A stretch of DNA of 20,075 nucleotides. It comes from 0-14-3-00-41-53 sp041500225. Lineage in GTDB: Bacteria; Nitrospirota; Thermodesulfovibrionia; Thermodesulfovibrionales; SM23-35. Positions 1 through 7,671 of the stretch are shown here, in pieces. The notes below the pieces were generated by a model. It was not told the DNA's origin. It saw only the letters and a list, made by a program, of their open reading frames with translations, and made no database searches. The stretch lies in NCBI GenBank assembly GCA_041500225.1, contig JBGQLV010000054.1, forward strand, positions 1 through 20,075, written 5' to 3'. Each line of letters opens with the position of its first letter. Within the stretch, counting starts at the first letter, position 1. The position numbers and the translations under genes are program-made.

Positions 1-536
1 ATAGCAGATATATCTAACTTTACCATAAGTTCCCTCGGATTCCTGAAGTCTCTAATCCTTATGTCAAGCTCTTTTACTATGAGATAAGGAGTCCGTGTCT
101 CTAAGGAATAAAGGATGTCACTCAGTGCCCTCGAATCAGGCAAAGTGGTATCTATACTCACACTTACGACTTTGAATTTACCGAGGTCTTCGGGTTTCAC
201 AACCCGCTCGCTTGATATTGTTCCGCCACTGCCAGTTACAGTATTTTTGACTATATCCTGAAGTGTAGCTGCTGCAAGGGAAGGAGTCTGCCCCTCTATG
301 AGCTTTGAATCATCAGCCTTCCTTGACTCTTTTAATGAGACAAGTTTTTTCTCCAGTTGAGGTTTTTCCGATATGAGGGTGATGTACTTTTCGAGGGTTT
401 TGGTCTTAATAGTCTGACCTTCCTTAATCAAGGCAACATGAGCCTGAGTTCTTAAATAGATAAACTGGTACATAACAAGTCCGAGGAGTATAACCATTAG
501 AGGTATGGTGATTATCAATGTTTTACTCCTTTTCAT
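1..536 (-). CDS. gspM: Type II secretion protein M (PilO-like subtype), partial, C-terminus beyond the left edge
   Basis: This is a minus-strand reading frame open from the ATG at 536-534 to the window edge, about 178 residues, with no stop. It begins MKRSKTLIITIPLMVILLGL: a short basic cytoplasmic stretch, then one membrane helix (about residues 7-26), a coiled-coil-like part (about 30-75) and a periplasmic alpha/beta domain. Small bitopic proteins of this shape are the inner-membrane platform subunit GspM, which pairs with GspL and resembles PilO of type IV pili. The start overlaps the end of gspL by 14 bases, as expected for translationally coupled platform subunits. The layout resembles the 'subtype b' GspM family, but that assignment rests on context and topology, not on a catalytic motif. 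The gene is truncated only by the window edge. Confidence 0.8.
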   Translation of the reverse strand, partial: MKRSKTLIITIPLMVILLGLVMYQFIYLRTQAHVALIKEGQTIKTKTLEKYITLISEKPQLEKKLVSLKESRKADDSKLIEGQTPSLAAATLQDIVKNTVTGSGGTISSERVVKPEDLGKFKVVSVSIDTTLPDSRALSDILYSLETRTPYLIVKELDIRIRDFRNPRELMVKLDISA

Positions 537-2118
537 TTTTAAACCTTTCTCCTTCGTCTTTCTTAACGCCCTCTATCTCCATCTTTATATTAAACCTGTC
601 AGCATTCATCCTTGCATCCCTGAAGGTTGGAGATGAAAACTCAGCTTTTTTGAAAGAAGTTGATGCCTCGAGTTTTGGTAAAAGTAATGAGGCAGAGCTT
701 GAATAACCTTCAATGTCAACTGTTGACTCTGTAATCCTAACCCTCGTCAGCCAGGTAGTCTTAGGAAGGATGGCTGTTAGCTCCTTGAGAATATTCAGTG
801 CTTTTGGTCTATTTTCCTTGAAATTATTTATTGTGGAGATCTCATCATTTAATGAATCTATTTCTTTTTTCAATGTCTCAACTTTCCTGACATCTTCCTT
901 TCTCAGCATTATCTGATGGTCAATCTCATTGAGCCTCTTTCCCTCTATCTTAAGAGGGGCAATCATATAAAGAATCCACATGACTATGATTGAGAGCATG
1001 AGAATTACTGTGAAAACCATAGGAGTTCTTGGTATCTCGTGGCGACCTTTTTTGAGCAGATCCAGCCCGTTTGCCTTGCTCCACAATGATTCCAAGACCC
1101 CTCCAATAGCAGCAAAGGGAATCTTTGCTTGTGGCCCTGAAGTCTCGGTAAGAGTCGATCTCGACATGAACTTTATATCCGTCTCATTCAGTATCCTGAC
1201 AGGCAGGTTTATTTGCAGCTTTAAAAGTTCCCTTAAAGTGGGGCTCTTATCCTTTAAAAGAACAATAATCTTAGGTAACTTACTCTGTTTTTTAAGAGCA
1301 GCAATAAAGGGGTCGATTTCTGACATAAGTGTATCTACCTTTGATTTCTCGACCTCCCCTTCGCCCCCCCTTAGCAAGGGGGGGATAGGGGGGATGCTGA
1401 AACTGCCTGCAAAGGCATTATTTATAAAACCATCAAGGAATAAGGCACCTTCATATCCTTTACTGTTTATTTCTATAAAAATAAAGTCAGTTTCTTTATC
1501 TATATAACGGCATAAAGTTCCTATGCCTGAAAGATTGACTGTTATCCTGTTAACAGTAATGTCTTTCTCCCTGAGTGCCTCTATATAGGGTTTAACCAGA
1601 TCAGCCTTTGCTGCTGTAACTAAAATGGTAAGCTTCCCTTCACTTTCTCTCAGAATCTTAAAGTCATAGAATGCATCTTCGGGGCTGAACGGAGTCAATC
1701 TGTCCAACTCGTATGAGACGGCATCCACGAGATTTTCTTTAACAGTTACCGGGAAATCTGCGGTCTTAATGACAGCCCATGCTTTTGGGATGTTCAAGGA
1801 TACATCTGCACCTGCTGCCCTGAAGTCATTGATGGCTAAGGCCAAAGAAGAGGCGAGACCCTCTGGCTGTGGATATTTTCCTTCTTCAAAAGAATACTCT
1901 CTAACCCCTTTAATTTTAATTCGTGACAGGAATCTTGAGCCATAGGCTACAGACAAAGTGCCTTTTTCAATAGAAGCAGATAAGTTCTTTTTAGCAGAGA
2001 TCGTATCATTTGCAGGGCTAAAGGTTAGAATTTTCCAGAGAGGTCTCCATATGGTATCCTTCAGTTTCACTGCTGAATCTGAGGTAATGGAGGTTAATTT
2101 CTTAATGGCTATATTCAC
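523..2118 (-). CDS. gspL: Type II secretion platform protein L with PilM-like and PilN-like halves
   Basis: Residues about 1-340 are cytoplasmic and resemble the actin-like PilM/GspL fold. A single membrane helix follows (about 367-387, MVFTVILMLSIIVMWILYM). The C-terminal periplasmic part has a coiled coil (about 390-430) and a PilN-like ferredoxin-type domain. GspL links the ATPase GspE to the periplasmic platform and pairs with GspM. At 531 residues it is longer than the roughly 400 residues usual for GspL. Part of the excess is a proline/glycine-rich insert at about residues 240-256 (PPIPPLLRGGEGE), encoded by an in-frame palindromic repeat. The start is GTG at 2118-2116, two bases after the gspK stop, with no clear Shine-Dalgarno site, which suggests translational coupling. 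The end overlaps gspM. The family call is firm from context and topology; whether it is closer to GspL or to a PilM-PilN fusion is open. Confidence 0.85.
   Translation of the reverse strand: MNIAIKKLTSITSDSAVKLKDTIWRPLWKILTFSPANDTISAKKNLSASIEKGTLSVAYGSRFLSRIKIKGVREYSFEEGKYPQPEGLASSLALAINDFRAAGADVSLNIPKAWAVIKTADFPVTVKENLVDAVSYELDRLTPFSPEDAFYDFKILRESEGKLTILVTAAKADLVKPYIEALREKDITVNRITVNLSGIGTLCRYIDKETDFIFIEINSKGYEGALFLDGFINNAFAGSFSIPPIPPLLRGGEGEVEKSKVDTLMSEIDPFIAALKKQSKLPKIIVLLKDKSPTLRELLKLQINLPVRILNETDIKFMSRSTLTETSGPQAKIPFAAIGGVLESLWSKANGLDLLKKGRHEIPRTPMVFTVILMLSIIVMWILYMIAPLKIEGKRLNEIDHQIMLRKEDVRKVETLKKEIDSLNDEISTINNFKENRPKALNILKELTAILPKTTWLTRVRITESTVDIEGYSSSASLLLPKLEASTSFKKAEFSSPTFRDARMNADRFNIKMEIEGVKKDEGERFKNEKE
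1351..1400. repeat. GC-rich palindromic repeat inside the gspL reading frame
   Basis: The core is a perfect inverted repeat: CCCCCCCTT at 1364-1372, a three-base loop AGC, and AAGGGGGGG at 1376-1384. It is followed by a GGATAGGGGGG tail. The same layout (C-run, TT, loop, G-run, GGATAGGG, G-run) recurs in the intergenic region at 10255-10298, so this is a dispersed family. On the minus strand it is read in frame within gspL and encodes about 17 residues of proline- and glycine-rich sequence. Confidence 0.75.
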
Positions 2119-2120
2119 TA

Positions 2121-3143
2121 CTACTGTTTTATGCTTGTTGGGCTTTTGTAATAAACATATGTGTATTTATTATTCCCAGTAATGGTAACTGTAGCCCTGA
2201 TAGCATAACCTCCTTTCTCACTGCCTTTATAACCAACAGCCTCAATGGTGAATGTGCTTGACCCTCCTACGCTAATATATGGTGCCATGAGATTGTAAGT
2301 TTCTGCAGGAATCCCGGTTTCCAGTATATTCGTTATCTCTTTAGTTCCTCGATAGGCTATTATCATATCAGCAAACTCAGGAGTCATGCCCGGGATTGCC
2401 ATTAAAACCTCTTTTGGCGCTGCATTTATATTAATTCTGTTTATTTTTGAATTGACAGTGAGAAAATTAATGATGCCTTTTTTCTCGTTATTACCATATA
2501 GGATCTCAGGCGTCATTCCTTTAACCAGCAGAAGCTCCTCTAATGTATCAAAATTAGCATTCTTTGCCTTATAAGGGTTTGTCAAAGACATATAATAATC
2601 ACTTTCAGCCCCATGAAGCCTGTGAAGGTCATCAGGATCCTTCCAGTCCATTATGGAATCCACAATTGTATCAATCTCTTCTTCCTGAACTCCAGAGTTT
2701 ATCAAGAGATTTTTTAATAGTACATCAGATACTGTGTTTATGTCCACCTTCCCTGACTCATCTATAATTTTGACAGTATAATATCCATCTCCAGCCTCGG
2801 CTTTATAAGATGTACCGTCTGTTTTCCAAACCTCCATTCCTTCGTGTATGAGGGTCTGGTTTTTATAGACATTTCTATAGAAAAGCTCCGTTATCCCCCT
2901 TTCTATCCCGGCCTCGGCTATGAATTTCTTTTCTATCCCTTCTTTAAAGGATAATGTGGAATAAGTCTCTGTCCTTGCCATAAAGGAAAACGAAAGGGAA
3001 ATTACCATCAGAATTGTCAACACCCATAATACCAATAGGAGAGCAATACCTTCCTGAGATTGTATACTAGCGTATGCCTTTCCGAGTCTCAGTGCTGGCT
3101 TACTTTTAATTGTATTCATTATTTTACATTTTGAATTCAACAT
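2121..3143 (-). CDS. gspK: Type II secretion minor pseudopilin K
   Basis: The protein has 340 residues. A prepilin-type cleavage point (EG, then IALLLVLWVLTILMVISLSF) sits at about residues 32-33, followed by the hydrophobic N-terminal helix. As in GspK, the usual Glu at +5 of the mature protein is missing (Leu here). The rest is the large K-type periplasmic head, containing helix-hairpin-helix-like segments (ININAAPKEVLMAIPGMT near residue 240). GspK caps the pseudopilus tip together with GspI and GspJ. The leader before the cleavage site is long and its first residues (MLNSKCKIM) look like translated filler, so the true start may be downstream. No convincing Shine-Dalgarno site is seen for either ATG (3143 or 3119). 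It lies 10 bases after gspJ and two bases before gspL. Confidence 0.88.
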   Translation of the reverse strand: MLNSKCKIMNTIKSKPALRLGKAYASIQSQEGIALLLVLWVLTILMVISLSFSFMARTETYSTLSFKEGIEKKFIAEAGIERGITELFYRNVYKNQTLIHEGMEVWKTDGTSYKAEAGDGYYTVKIIDESGKVDINTVSDVLLKNLLINSGVQEEEIDTIVDSIMDWKDPDDLHRLHGAESDYYMSLTNPYKAKNANFDTLEELLLVKGMTPEILYGNNEKKGIINFLTVNSKINRININAAPKEVLMAIPGMTPEFADMIIAYRGTKEITNILETGIPAETYNLMAPYISVGGSSTFTIEAVGYKGSEKGGYAIRATVTITGNNKYTYVYYKSPTSIKQ

Positions 3144-3153
3144 TATCTGTATT

Positions 3154-3813
3154 CTATTGTCCTATGGGTACTTGAAAACCAGTTGGACTAGGCATTTGAG
3201 TCAAAGACCCCCTTGCCCTGAATGGAATAATGATGGAAAGGTCTCTTGTCCCTTCAACAAGATGAAGTTTTATCTTTTCAGGTATATTGACGTCATCTGT
3301 CCACTGATCTACCCACTTACCTTCCTCCTCTGTTGGGTCTTTAAAGAAATATTCGAAATATATCATTTCAAAGGCGTCAAAGAGTTTTGTGTCTCTTTTT
3401 CCCTCAATGCCGATGATATTTTCAGACACGTATAAGACCTCTTTACCGTTATCTCCGGACTCGACTTTGTATGCGGCTACCACATATCCAATTTCTCCGC
3501 CCCAAATGGAATAGTTTGTTGGAAACTGCATAAATTCTCTTTCACCTTTAAAATAGTATTTTCTACCACCTTCATCATCATAGGTTAACGGGATTTCGGA
3601 TTGAATCTGGGAATCTATGATATTTAGCGACGCCCGCATCCTCTCAAGTGACTCTATTTTTTTTTCTCCTGAGTCTACAGAGCGGAATCCAAGTCGCATG
3701 GCACCAGCGATGATCAGAACAATGATCCCGATTAATGCAATGGAAATAATTAACTCAAGGAGGGTGAAGCCAGCCTCATCAATGTTGAATACCTTTAACC
3801 TTTTACTTTTCAC
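3154..3813 (-). CDS. gspJ: Type II secretion minor pseudopilin J
   Basis: The protein has 219 residues. The N-terminus has the class III leader pattern: a short charged leader ending in AG, then FTLLELIISIALIGIIVLIIAGAM with Glu at mature position 5. The prepilin peptidase would cut after Gly15 and methylate Phe16. The long soluble head (about 180 residues) and the position between gspI and gspK identify it as GspJ, part of the I-J-K tip complex. The start is GTG at 3813-3811, three bases after the gspI stop. This start gives a leader of ordinary length. Confidence 0.88.
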   Translation of the reverse strand: MKSKRLKVFNIDEAGFTLLELIISIALIGIIVLIIAGAMRLGFRSVDSGEKKIESLERMRASLNIIDSQIQSEIPLTYDDEGGRKYYFKGEREFMQFPTNYSIWGGEIGYVVAAYKVESGDNGKEVLYVSENIIGIEGKRDTKLFDAFEMIYFEYFFKDPTEEEGKWVDQWTDDVNIPEKIKLHLVEGTRDLSIIIPFRARGSLTQMPSPTGFQVPIGQ

Positions 3814-3816
3814 TTT

Positions 3817-4200
3817 TTAAATTTCTTTCTCTACTACCTTCATTGTCCTAAAGGTTATTGACTTATTTCTTGTTCCTACCATCCAGTGGACTGTTAAATT
3901 TATCTCTAAAAGCCTTACCTGAAGATTTTCTGTCCTATCTTTCAGGGCATCGGTTATAGATACATCAATCCTGTAGCCGTCGTCTGTTGTCTCACTCAGT
4001 GATTTATCCGAGAGTTTATCATCAGATAATATCTCTCTCATCTTTGCCTCTGCCTTAGTGGCAGCATATACATAATCTCCTGATGCAGATATAGCTCTTA
4101 AGTTAGCTGAGAATAGCTGTAGTACAACTGTTACTGCAATGCCTAATATTGCTATGGCTACAAGAACCTCAAGGAGTGTGAACCCCGATCTCCGTGTCAT
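3817..4200 (-). CDS. gspI: Type II secretion minor pseudopilin I
   Basis: The protein has 127 residues, typical for GspI. The leader MTRRSG is short and basic and is cut before FTLLEVLVAIAILGIAVTVVLQLF, which has Glu at mature position 5. The small head domain contains the pattern of hydrophobic strands expected of GspI, which nucleates the tip complex with J and K. The ATG at 4200-4198 overlaps the TGA of gspH by four bases, and gspJ follows after three bases, so the pseudopilin genes are translationally coupled. Start and frame are clear. Confidence 0.9.
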   Translation of the reverse strand: MTRRSGFTLLEVLVAIAILGIAVTVVLQLFSANLRAISASGDYVYAATKAEAKMREILSDDKLSDKSLSETTDDGYRIDVSITDALKDRTENLQVRLLEINLTVHWMVGTRNKSITFRTMKVVEKEI

Positions 4201-4637
4201 TTTATCACCACTGAACCGACTATCGGGTCCATCTGTATGCTCACGATCCTTTTGTTATTCCACAATACAATTGTTCCACCTTCAACACCACCAATTGCAT
4301 TTAGAACGAGCTGGTATTTCCCTTTATGAATCTCTCCTGACAACGGGTCTATTACTTTGATATAAATATCAGATGGGATATCTTTAGCGCTTCGACCTTC
4401 CAGCCCGTATTTTCTCGAGTCAAGGTCTATTGTGATAATCTGTCTTTCGCCATGAATCTGGGCAAGAGACCTGGCATGTTTGATGGTTGCTGACATATCT
4501 CTGATTGTTGCATTGAACCTGCTTGAAGGAAGGGTGTTAGCAAAAAATATTGTAGACAGGCCGATAATGAGCGTGATGAGGAAGAGGACAATTATCAATT
4601 CAAGAAGAGTGAAACCATTGTTTTTCTTTAGATGCAT
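4197..4637 (-). CDS. gspH: Type II secretion pseudopilin H (GspH-like)
   Basis: The mature protein begins FTLLELIIVLFLITLIIGLS after a Gly, with Glu at position 5. The segment IRDMSATIKHARSLAQIHGE matches the GspH family pattern, in which a helix of alternating Ala/Arg leads into the beta head. I place the start at the ATG at 4637-4635, giving the normal eight-residue leader MHLKKNNG. The frame stays open upstream to a TTG at 4718 and an ATG at 4715, just after gspF. Those extra 27 residues are encoded largely by heptamer repeats and would make an abnormal leader. Neither start has a good Shine-Dalgarno site. The gene sits where gspG would normally lie, but the sequence looks like H, not the major pseudopilin G. 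Confidence 0.82.
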   Translation of the reverse strand: MHLKKNNGFTLLELIIVLFLITLIIGLSTIFFANTLPSSRFNATIRDMSATIKHARSLAQIHGERQIITIDLDSRKYGLEGRSAKDIPSDIYIKVIDPLSGEIHKGKYQLVLNAIGGVEGGTIVLWNNKRIVSIQMDPIVGSVVIK

Positions 4638-4716
4638 GATGCATGATGCACGATACACGATACCTGATTTTTTATAGTTCTTTATATCCTGTATCTTGCA
4701 TCTTGTATCCCGCATC
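4631..4716. repeat. Two facing arrays of degenerate heptamers (NNGATRC) between gspF and gspH
   Basis: On the plus strand 4631-4664 reads as consecutive seven-base units: ATGATGC, ATGATGC, ACGATAC, ACGATAC. On the minus strand 4716-4684 reads GGGATAC, AAGATGC, AAGATAC, AGGATA. The two arrays share the unit NNGATRC and face each other across a 19-base AT-rich spacer, so they can also pair as one long imperfect hairpin. The block fills the space between the gspF stop and the preferred gspH start and touches the first codons of gspH. Confidence 0.7.
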
Positions 4717-4720
4717 AATT

Positions 4721-5914
4721 TTAAAATGGCAGTTCTGTTATGCTGAATATGGCCATGAGCATTGAAATGACTATAAACCCGATTATCAGACCCATACTAA
4801 GAATCATGGCAGGTTCGAGAAGGCTCACAAATCTTTTTATAGCAACATTCAGGCTTTTCTCATACGTGGATGCGACTTTCATTAGCATATTATCCAGCTG
4901 ACCGGTTTCCTCTCCAACCTTGATCATGGACAGAGCAAGTGGTGGAAAGACATTAGCACTGGATAAGGGAACGGCAATACCTTTACCTTCTTTTGCTCCC
5001 GCTGATACAGCATCAATGGCTGAGGCTATGACCTGATTGTTTATAACGTCCCTTGCATTATTCAATGCCTGGAGGAGCGGTACACCACTTCTGAGGAGTG
5101 TACCCAGTGTTCTACAGAATCTTGCTGTCTCAAGTTTTCTTATAACCTCTCCCATAAGCTTGAGTTTGAAGGCATCCCAATTGTATCTGCCCGTATCAGA
5201 TTTAATATAGTTCTTAAAGATAATCCATCCAGCTATCATTACTGATAAGACAATCCACCAGTATGACTTAAGGGCATTGCTGAATCTAAGCAGGACTTGG
5301 GTTGGCAATGGCAGCGAGCTTCCAAGTTCAGCAAATATCACGGAGAATTTTGGAAGTACATAGGTAAGAAGGATAATTATTGATATCCCGCCTGTGACTA
5401 TTAATATTATAGGATATATCATTACAGAAAGCACATGTTCTTTTAATTCCTTTGAGGATTCGAGGAACTCATTTAGTTTGTCCAGGACTACATCAAGCAC
5501 GCCGCCGGCCTCACCTGCCCTTATCATGTTTATATAAAGCCTTGGGAATACCTTTGGATGCCTCTGCAAAGCGTCAGAAAAAGAACTGCCTTCCCTGATG
5601 GATTTAAGAATGGATTGAATTATGTTCTTCATCTCTTTGCTTTCAGATATCTCCGAGAGGATGTTGAGGCTTCTGTCCAGGGGTAACCCTGCACTTAAAA
5701 GTGAGGATAGCTCTGTGGTGAATGTCAGGAGGTCAGTCTTTGATGACCTCAAGGTAATTCTCTTTTTTATGCCTTCTTCCGGTGCGGCAACCTTTAAAGG
5801 AATAATGCCTGAATTTTTCAGTCTTTCGATAGCAGATTTTTCATCTGCTGCCTCGATAGCGCCTTCAACAATAGTGCCTTCCATTGTAGTTGCCCTGTAA
5901 GAAAAGATGGCCAC
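4721..5914 (-). CDS. gspF: Type II secretion inner-membrane platform protein F
   Basis: The protein has 397 residues, the usual length for GspF/PilC. An N-terminal cytoplasmic region is followed by two copies of the T2SSF helical domain (about 60-183 and 265-387). The membrane helices lie near residues 163-190, 212-232 and 368-390. Family-typical segments include LLSAGLPLDRSL, IRAGEAGGVLD and, in the second copy, LLRSGVPLLQAL and IKVGEETGQLD. GspF is the polytopic platform that couples GspE to pseudopilus assembly. The start is GTG at 5914, directly abutting the TAG of gspE, with AGGAGG just upstream in the gspE 3' end. gspH follows. Confidence 0.95.
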   Translation of the reverse strand: MAIFSYRATTMEGTIVEGAIEAADEKSAIERLKNSGIIPLKVAAPEEGIKKRITLRSSKTDLLTFTTELSSLLSAGLPLDRSLNILSEISESKEMKNIIQSILKSIREGSSFSDALQRHPKVFPRLYINMIRAGEAGGVLDVVLDKLNEFLESSKELKEHVLSVMIYPIILIVTGGISIIILLTYVLPKFSVIFAELGSSLPLPTQVLLRFSNALKSYWWIVLSVMIAGWIIFKNYIKSDTGRYNWDAFKLKLMGEVIRKLETARFCRTLGTLLRSGVPLLQALNNARDVINNQVIASAIDAVSAGAKEGKGIAVPLSSANVFPPLALSMIKVGEETGQLDNMLMKVASTYEKSLNVAIKRFVSLLEPAMILSMGLIIGFIVISMLMAIFSITELPF

Positions 5915-7441
5915 CTACGCCTCCTGTGTTACCCTGAAGACCTCACTCAGAGTGGTTATGCCTTGCTTTATCTTTTCAGCGCCATCCTCGAGCAAGATTC
6001 TCATGCCATGCTGTTTTGCCAATTCCCTTATCTGGTTTGAATCAGCATTTTTTAATATTAGTTTTCGTATATCATCATCAACAATGAGCAATTCGAATAT
6101 ACCTTTCCTTCCATAGTAGCCTGTAAATGCACACTTTTCACATCCCTTTCCTCTGAAAAGGGAGACATCCTTATCAAAGCCAAGTAGCTTCAGTTCTTCC
6201 TTTTCAGCGCCTATTGAGGAGTCTATTTCTTTGCATGAAGGGCAAATGATCCTAACAAGCCTCTGGGCGAGGATCCCTCTAATAGTGGAAGGTAGAAGGA
6301 AGTTTTCGACTCCCATATCAAGGAGTCTCGTTATTGCACTGGGCGCATCATTGGTGTGTAATGTTGAAAATACGAGATGTCCTGTAAGGGCTGATTGTAT
6401 AGCTATCTCTGCTGTTTCCAGGTCTCTGATCTCGCCTATCATAATAATATCAGGGTCTTGTCTAACTATATGCCTCAGGGTATTTGCAAAATTCAAACCT
6501 ATCTGTGGTTTTACCTGTATCTGGTTTACCCCTTTAAGCTGGTACTCCACCGGGTCTTCAACAGTGATTATTTTTTTGTCAGGCGAATTTATTTTGTCCA
6601 GTGCACCATAGAGAGTCGTAGTCTTTCCGCTTCCGGTAGGACCTGTGACAAGTATAATCCCGTTTGGTTTTTTGATAAGGTCATTAAAGGCATTGAGGGT
6701 TTTAGGCGGAAATCCCAACAGGTCAAGGTCTATTACTATACCTTCTTTACGGAGGATCCTCATCACAACGCTTTCGCCATAAAGCACAGGGATTGTGGAT
6801 ACTCTCAGGTCTATCTCGCTTTCACCGACTTTAAGCCTAATACGTCCATCCTGCGGTAATCTTCTTTCGGCTATATTAAGTTTTGACATGATTTTTATCC
6901 TCGACACAATTGCCGCCTGAAGTCTTTTGGGTGTGGATTCTATATCATTTAATACGCCGTCTATACGGTATCTTACCTTCATTTCGTCCTCAAATGGCTC
7001 TATATGAATATCGCTTGCCCTGCTTTCAACAGCTCTTGTTATAAAAAGGTTAACAAGCTTTATTATGGGCGCCTCTGAGGCAAGGTCTTTAAGATGTCCT
7101 ATGTCTTCTTCCTCTTCTTTAAGAAATTCAAAGCCTTTTTCACCTATATCCTCGATTATCCTGTTTATATTCTGTGATTCCTGACCGTAAAATCTGGATA
7201 TATACTCTTCAAGCATTTTACTGTCGCCGGCATATACCATGATATCGGCTGATGTTGCTACCCTGAGAGCATCAATAATCGCAGCATCCTCAGGGTTTGC
7301 CAATACAACCTTCAAAATGTTGTTTTTAAGCTCTAATGGAATAATCCTATTTTCACGAATAAAACGAGATGATATACCATTAAGGACAAGCGGTACTTTT
7401 GGCAGATCCTCTGATTTTAAATAGGGGATGTCTCTAATCAT
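5915..7441 (-). CDS. gspE: Type II secretion assembly ATPase E
   Basis: The protein has 508 residues. The N-terminal domain (about 1-100) is of the GspE/MshE type, followed by the secretion ATPase core. Visible motifs are Walker A GPTGSGKTT (about 267-275), Walker B with GEIRDLETAEIA, and the His-box region with STLHTNDA. A zinc-binding tetracysteine (CPSC at about 398-402 and CEKC at about 433-437) is typical of GspE/PilB. The cytoplasmic hexamer powers pseudopilus growth by ATP hydrolysis. All catalytic motifs look intact. The start is ATG at 7441, preceded by a weak GGGA. gspE is the first gene of the visible secretion operon. The 230-base gap upstream separates it from a co-oriented sugar transferase gene. 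Confidence 0.96.
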   Translation of the reverse strand: MIRDIPYLKSEDLPKVPLVLNGISSRFIRENRIIPLELKNNILKVVLANPEDAAIIDALRVATSADIMVYAGDSKMLEEYISRFYGQESQNINRIIEDIGEKGFEFLKEEEEDIGHLKDLASEAPIIKLVNLFITRAVESRASDIHIEPFEDEMKVRYRIDGVLNDIESTPKRLQAAIVSRIKIMSKLNIAERRLPQDGRIRLKVGESEIDLRVSTIPVLYGESVVMRILRKEGIVIDLDLLGFPPKTLNAFNDLIKKPNGIILVTGPTGSGKTTTLYGALDKINSPDKKIITVEDPVEYQLKGVNQIQVKPQIGLNFANTLRHIVRQDPDIIMIGEIRDLETAEIAIQSALTGHLVFSTLHTNDAPSAITRLLDMGVENFLLPSTIRGILAQRLVRIICPSCKEIDSSIGAEKEELKLLGFDKDVSLFRGKGCEKCAFTGYYGRKGIFELLIVDDDIRKLILKNADSNQIRELAKQHGMRILLEDGAEKIKQGITTLSEVFRVTQEA

Positions 7442-7502
7442 GGTTATTTCCCAAAATAAAATATTTAATACAACTTCAGCAGAACTAATGCTGATGTAGT
7501 AT

Positions 7503-7620
7503 TGTCATTCTCGCGCAAGCGGGAATCCAGACGCCGTCCCTGCGAAAGCAGGGAGCTATAAGGAAATAGGTTCCCGTTTTCACGGGAAACCCTGGATTCC
7601 GTGTCAAGCACGGAATGACG
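7503..7620. repeat. Dispersed hairpin-cluster repeat (TGTCATTC...GAATCCAG family)
   Basis: The ends are inverted copies of one motif: TGTCATTCTCGCG...GGGAATCCAG at 7503-7530 and, in reverse complement, CGTCATTCCGTGC...CGGAATCCAG at 7620-7592. Between them lie perfect small stems: CCCTGC/GCAGGG around GAAA, and TTCCCGT/ACGGGAA around TTTC. A shorter copy of the same family is present at 12735-12801. The element fills most of the gap between the sugar transferase gene and gspE and could act as a transcript-processing or termination structure. Confidence 0.8.
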
Positions 7621-7628
7621 GCTAAATA

Positions 7629-7645
7629 ACAACTGCGAAAGTTGT
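7629..7645 (-). terminator. Weak hairpin downstream of the phosphoglycosyl transferase gene
   Basis: A stem ACAACT/AGTTGT with a five-base loop lies 27 bases past the stop of the sugar transferase gene. Read on the minus strand it is followed by TATTT. The stem is AT-rich and short, so a terminator role is tentative; the adjacent repeat cluster may matter more. Confidence 0.25.
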
Positions 7646-7671
7646 ATATGTAATTATATCATAAAGATAAT

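Noticed and set aside
980..1507. 175-codon plus-strand open frame opposite gspL
   Set aside because: It lies wholly antisense to a well-supported gene, has no ribosome site, and its low-complexity composition mirrors the gspL codons.
4631..4716. Heptamer arrays considered as a CRISPR array
   Set aside because: Units are seven bases with no spacers and no cas genes nearby; this is a tandem or inverted short repeat, not CRISPR.
6231..6859. Two long plus-strand open frames opposite gspE
   Set aside because: Both are antisense to intact ATPase motifs of gspE and show no family features; they are shadow frames.
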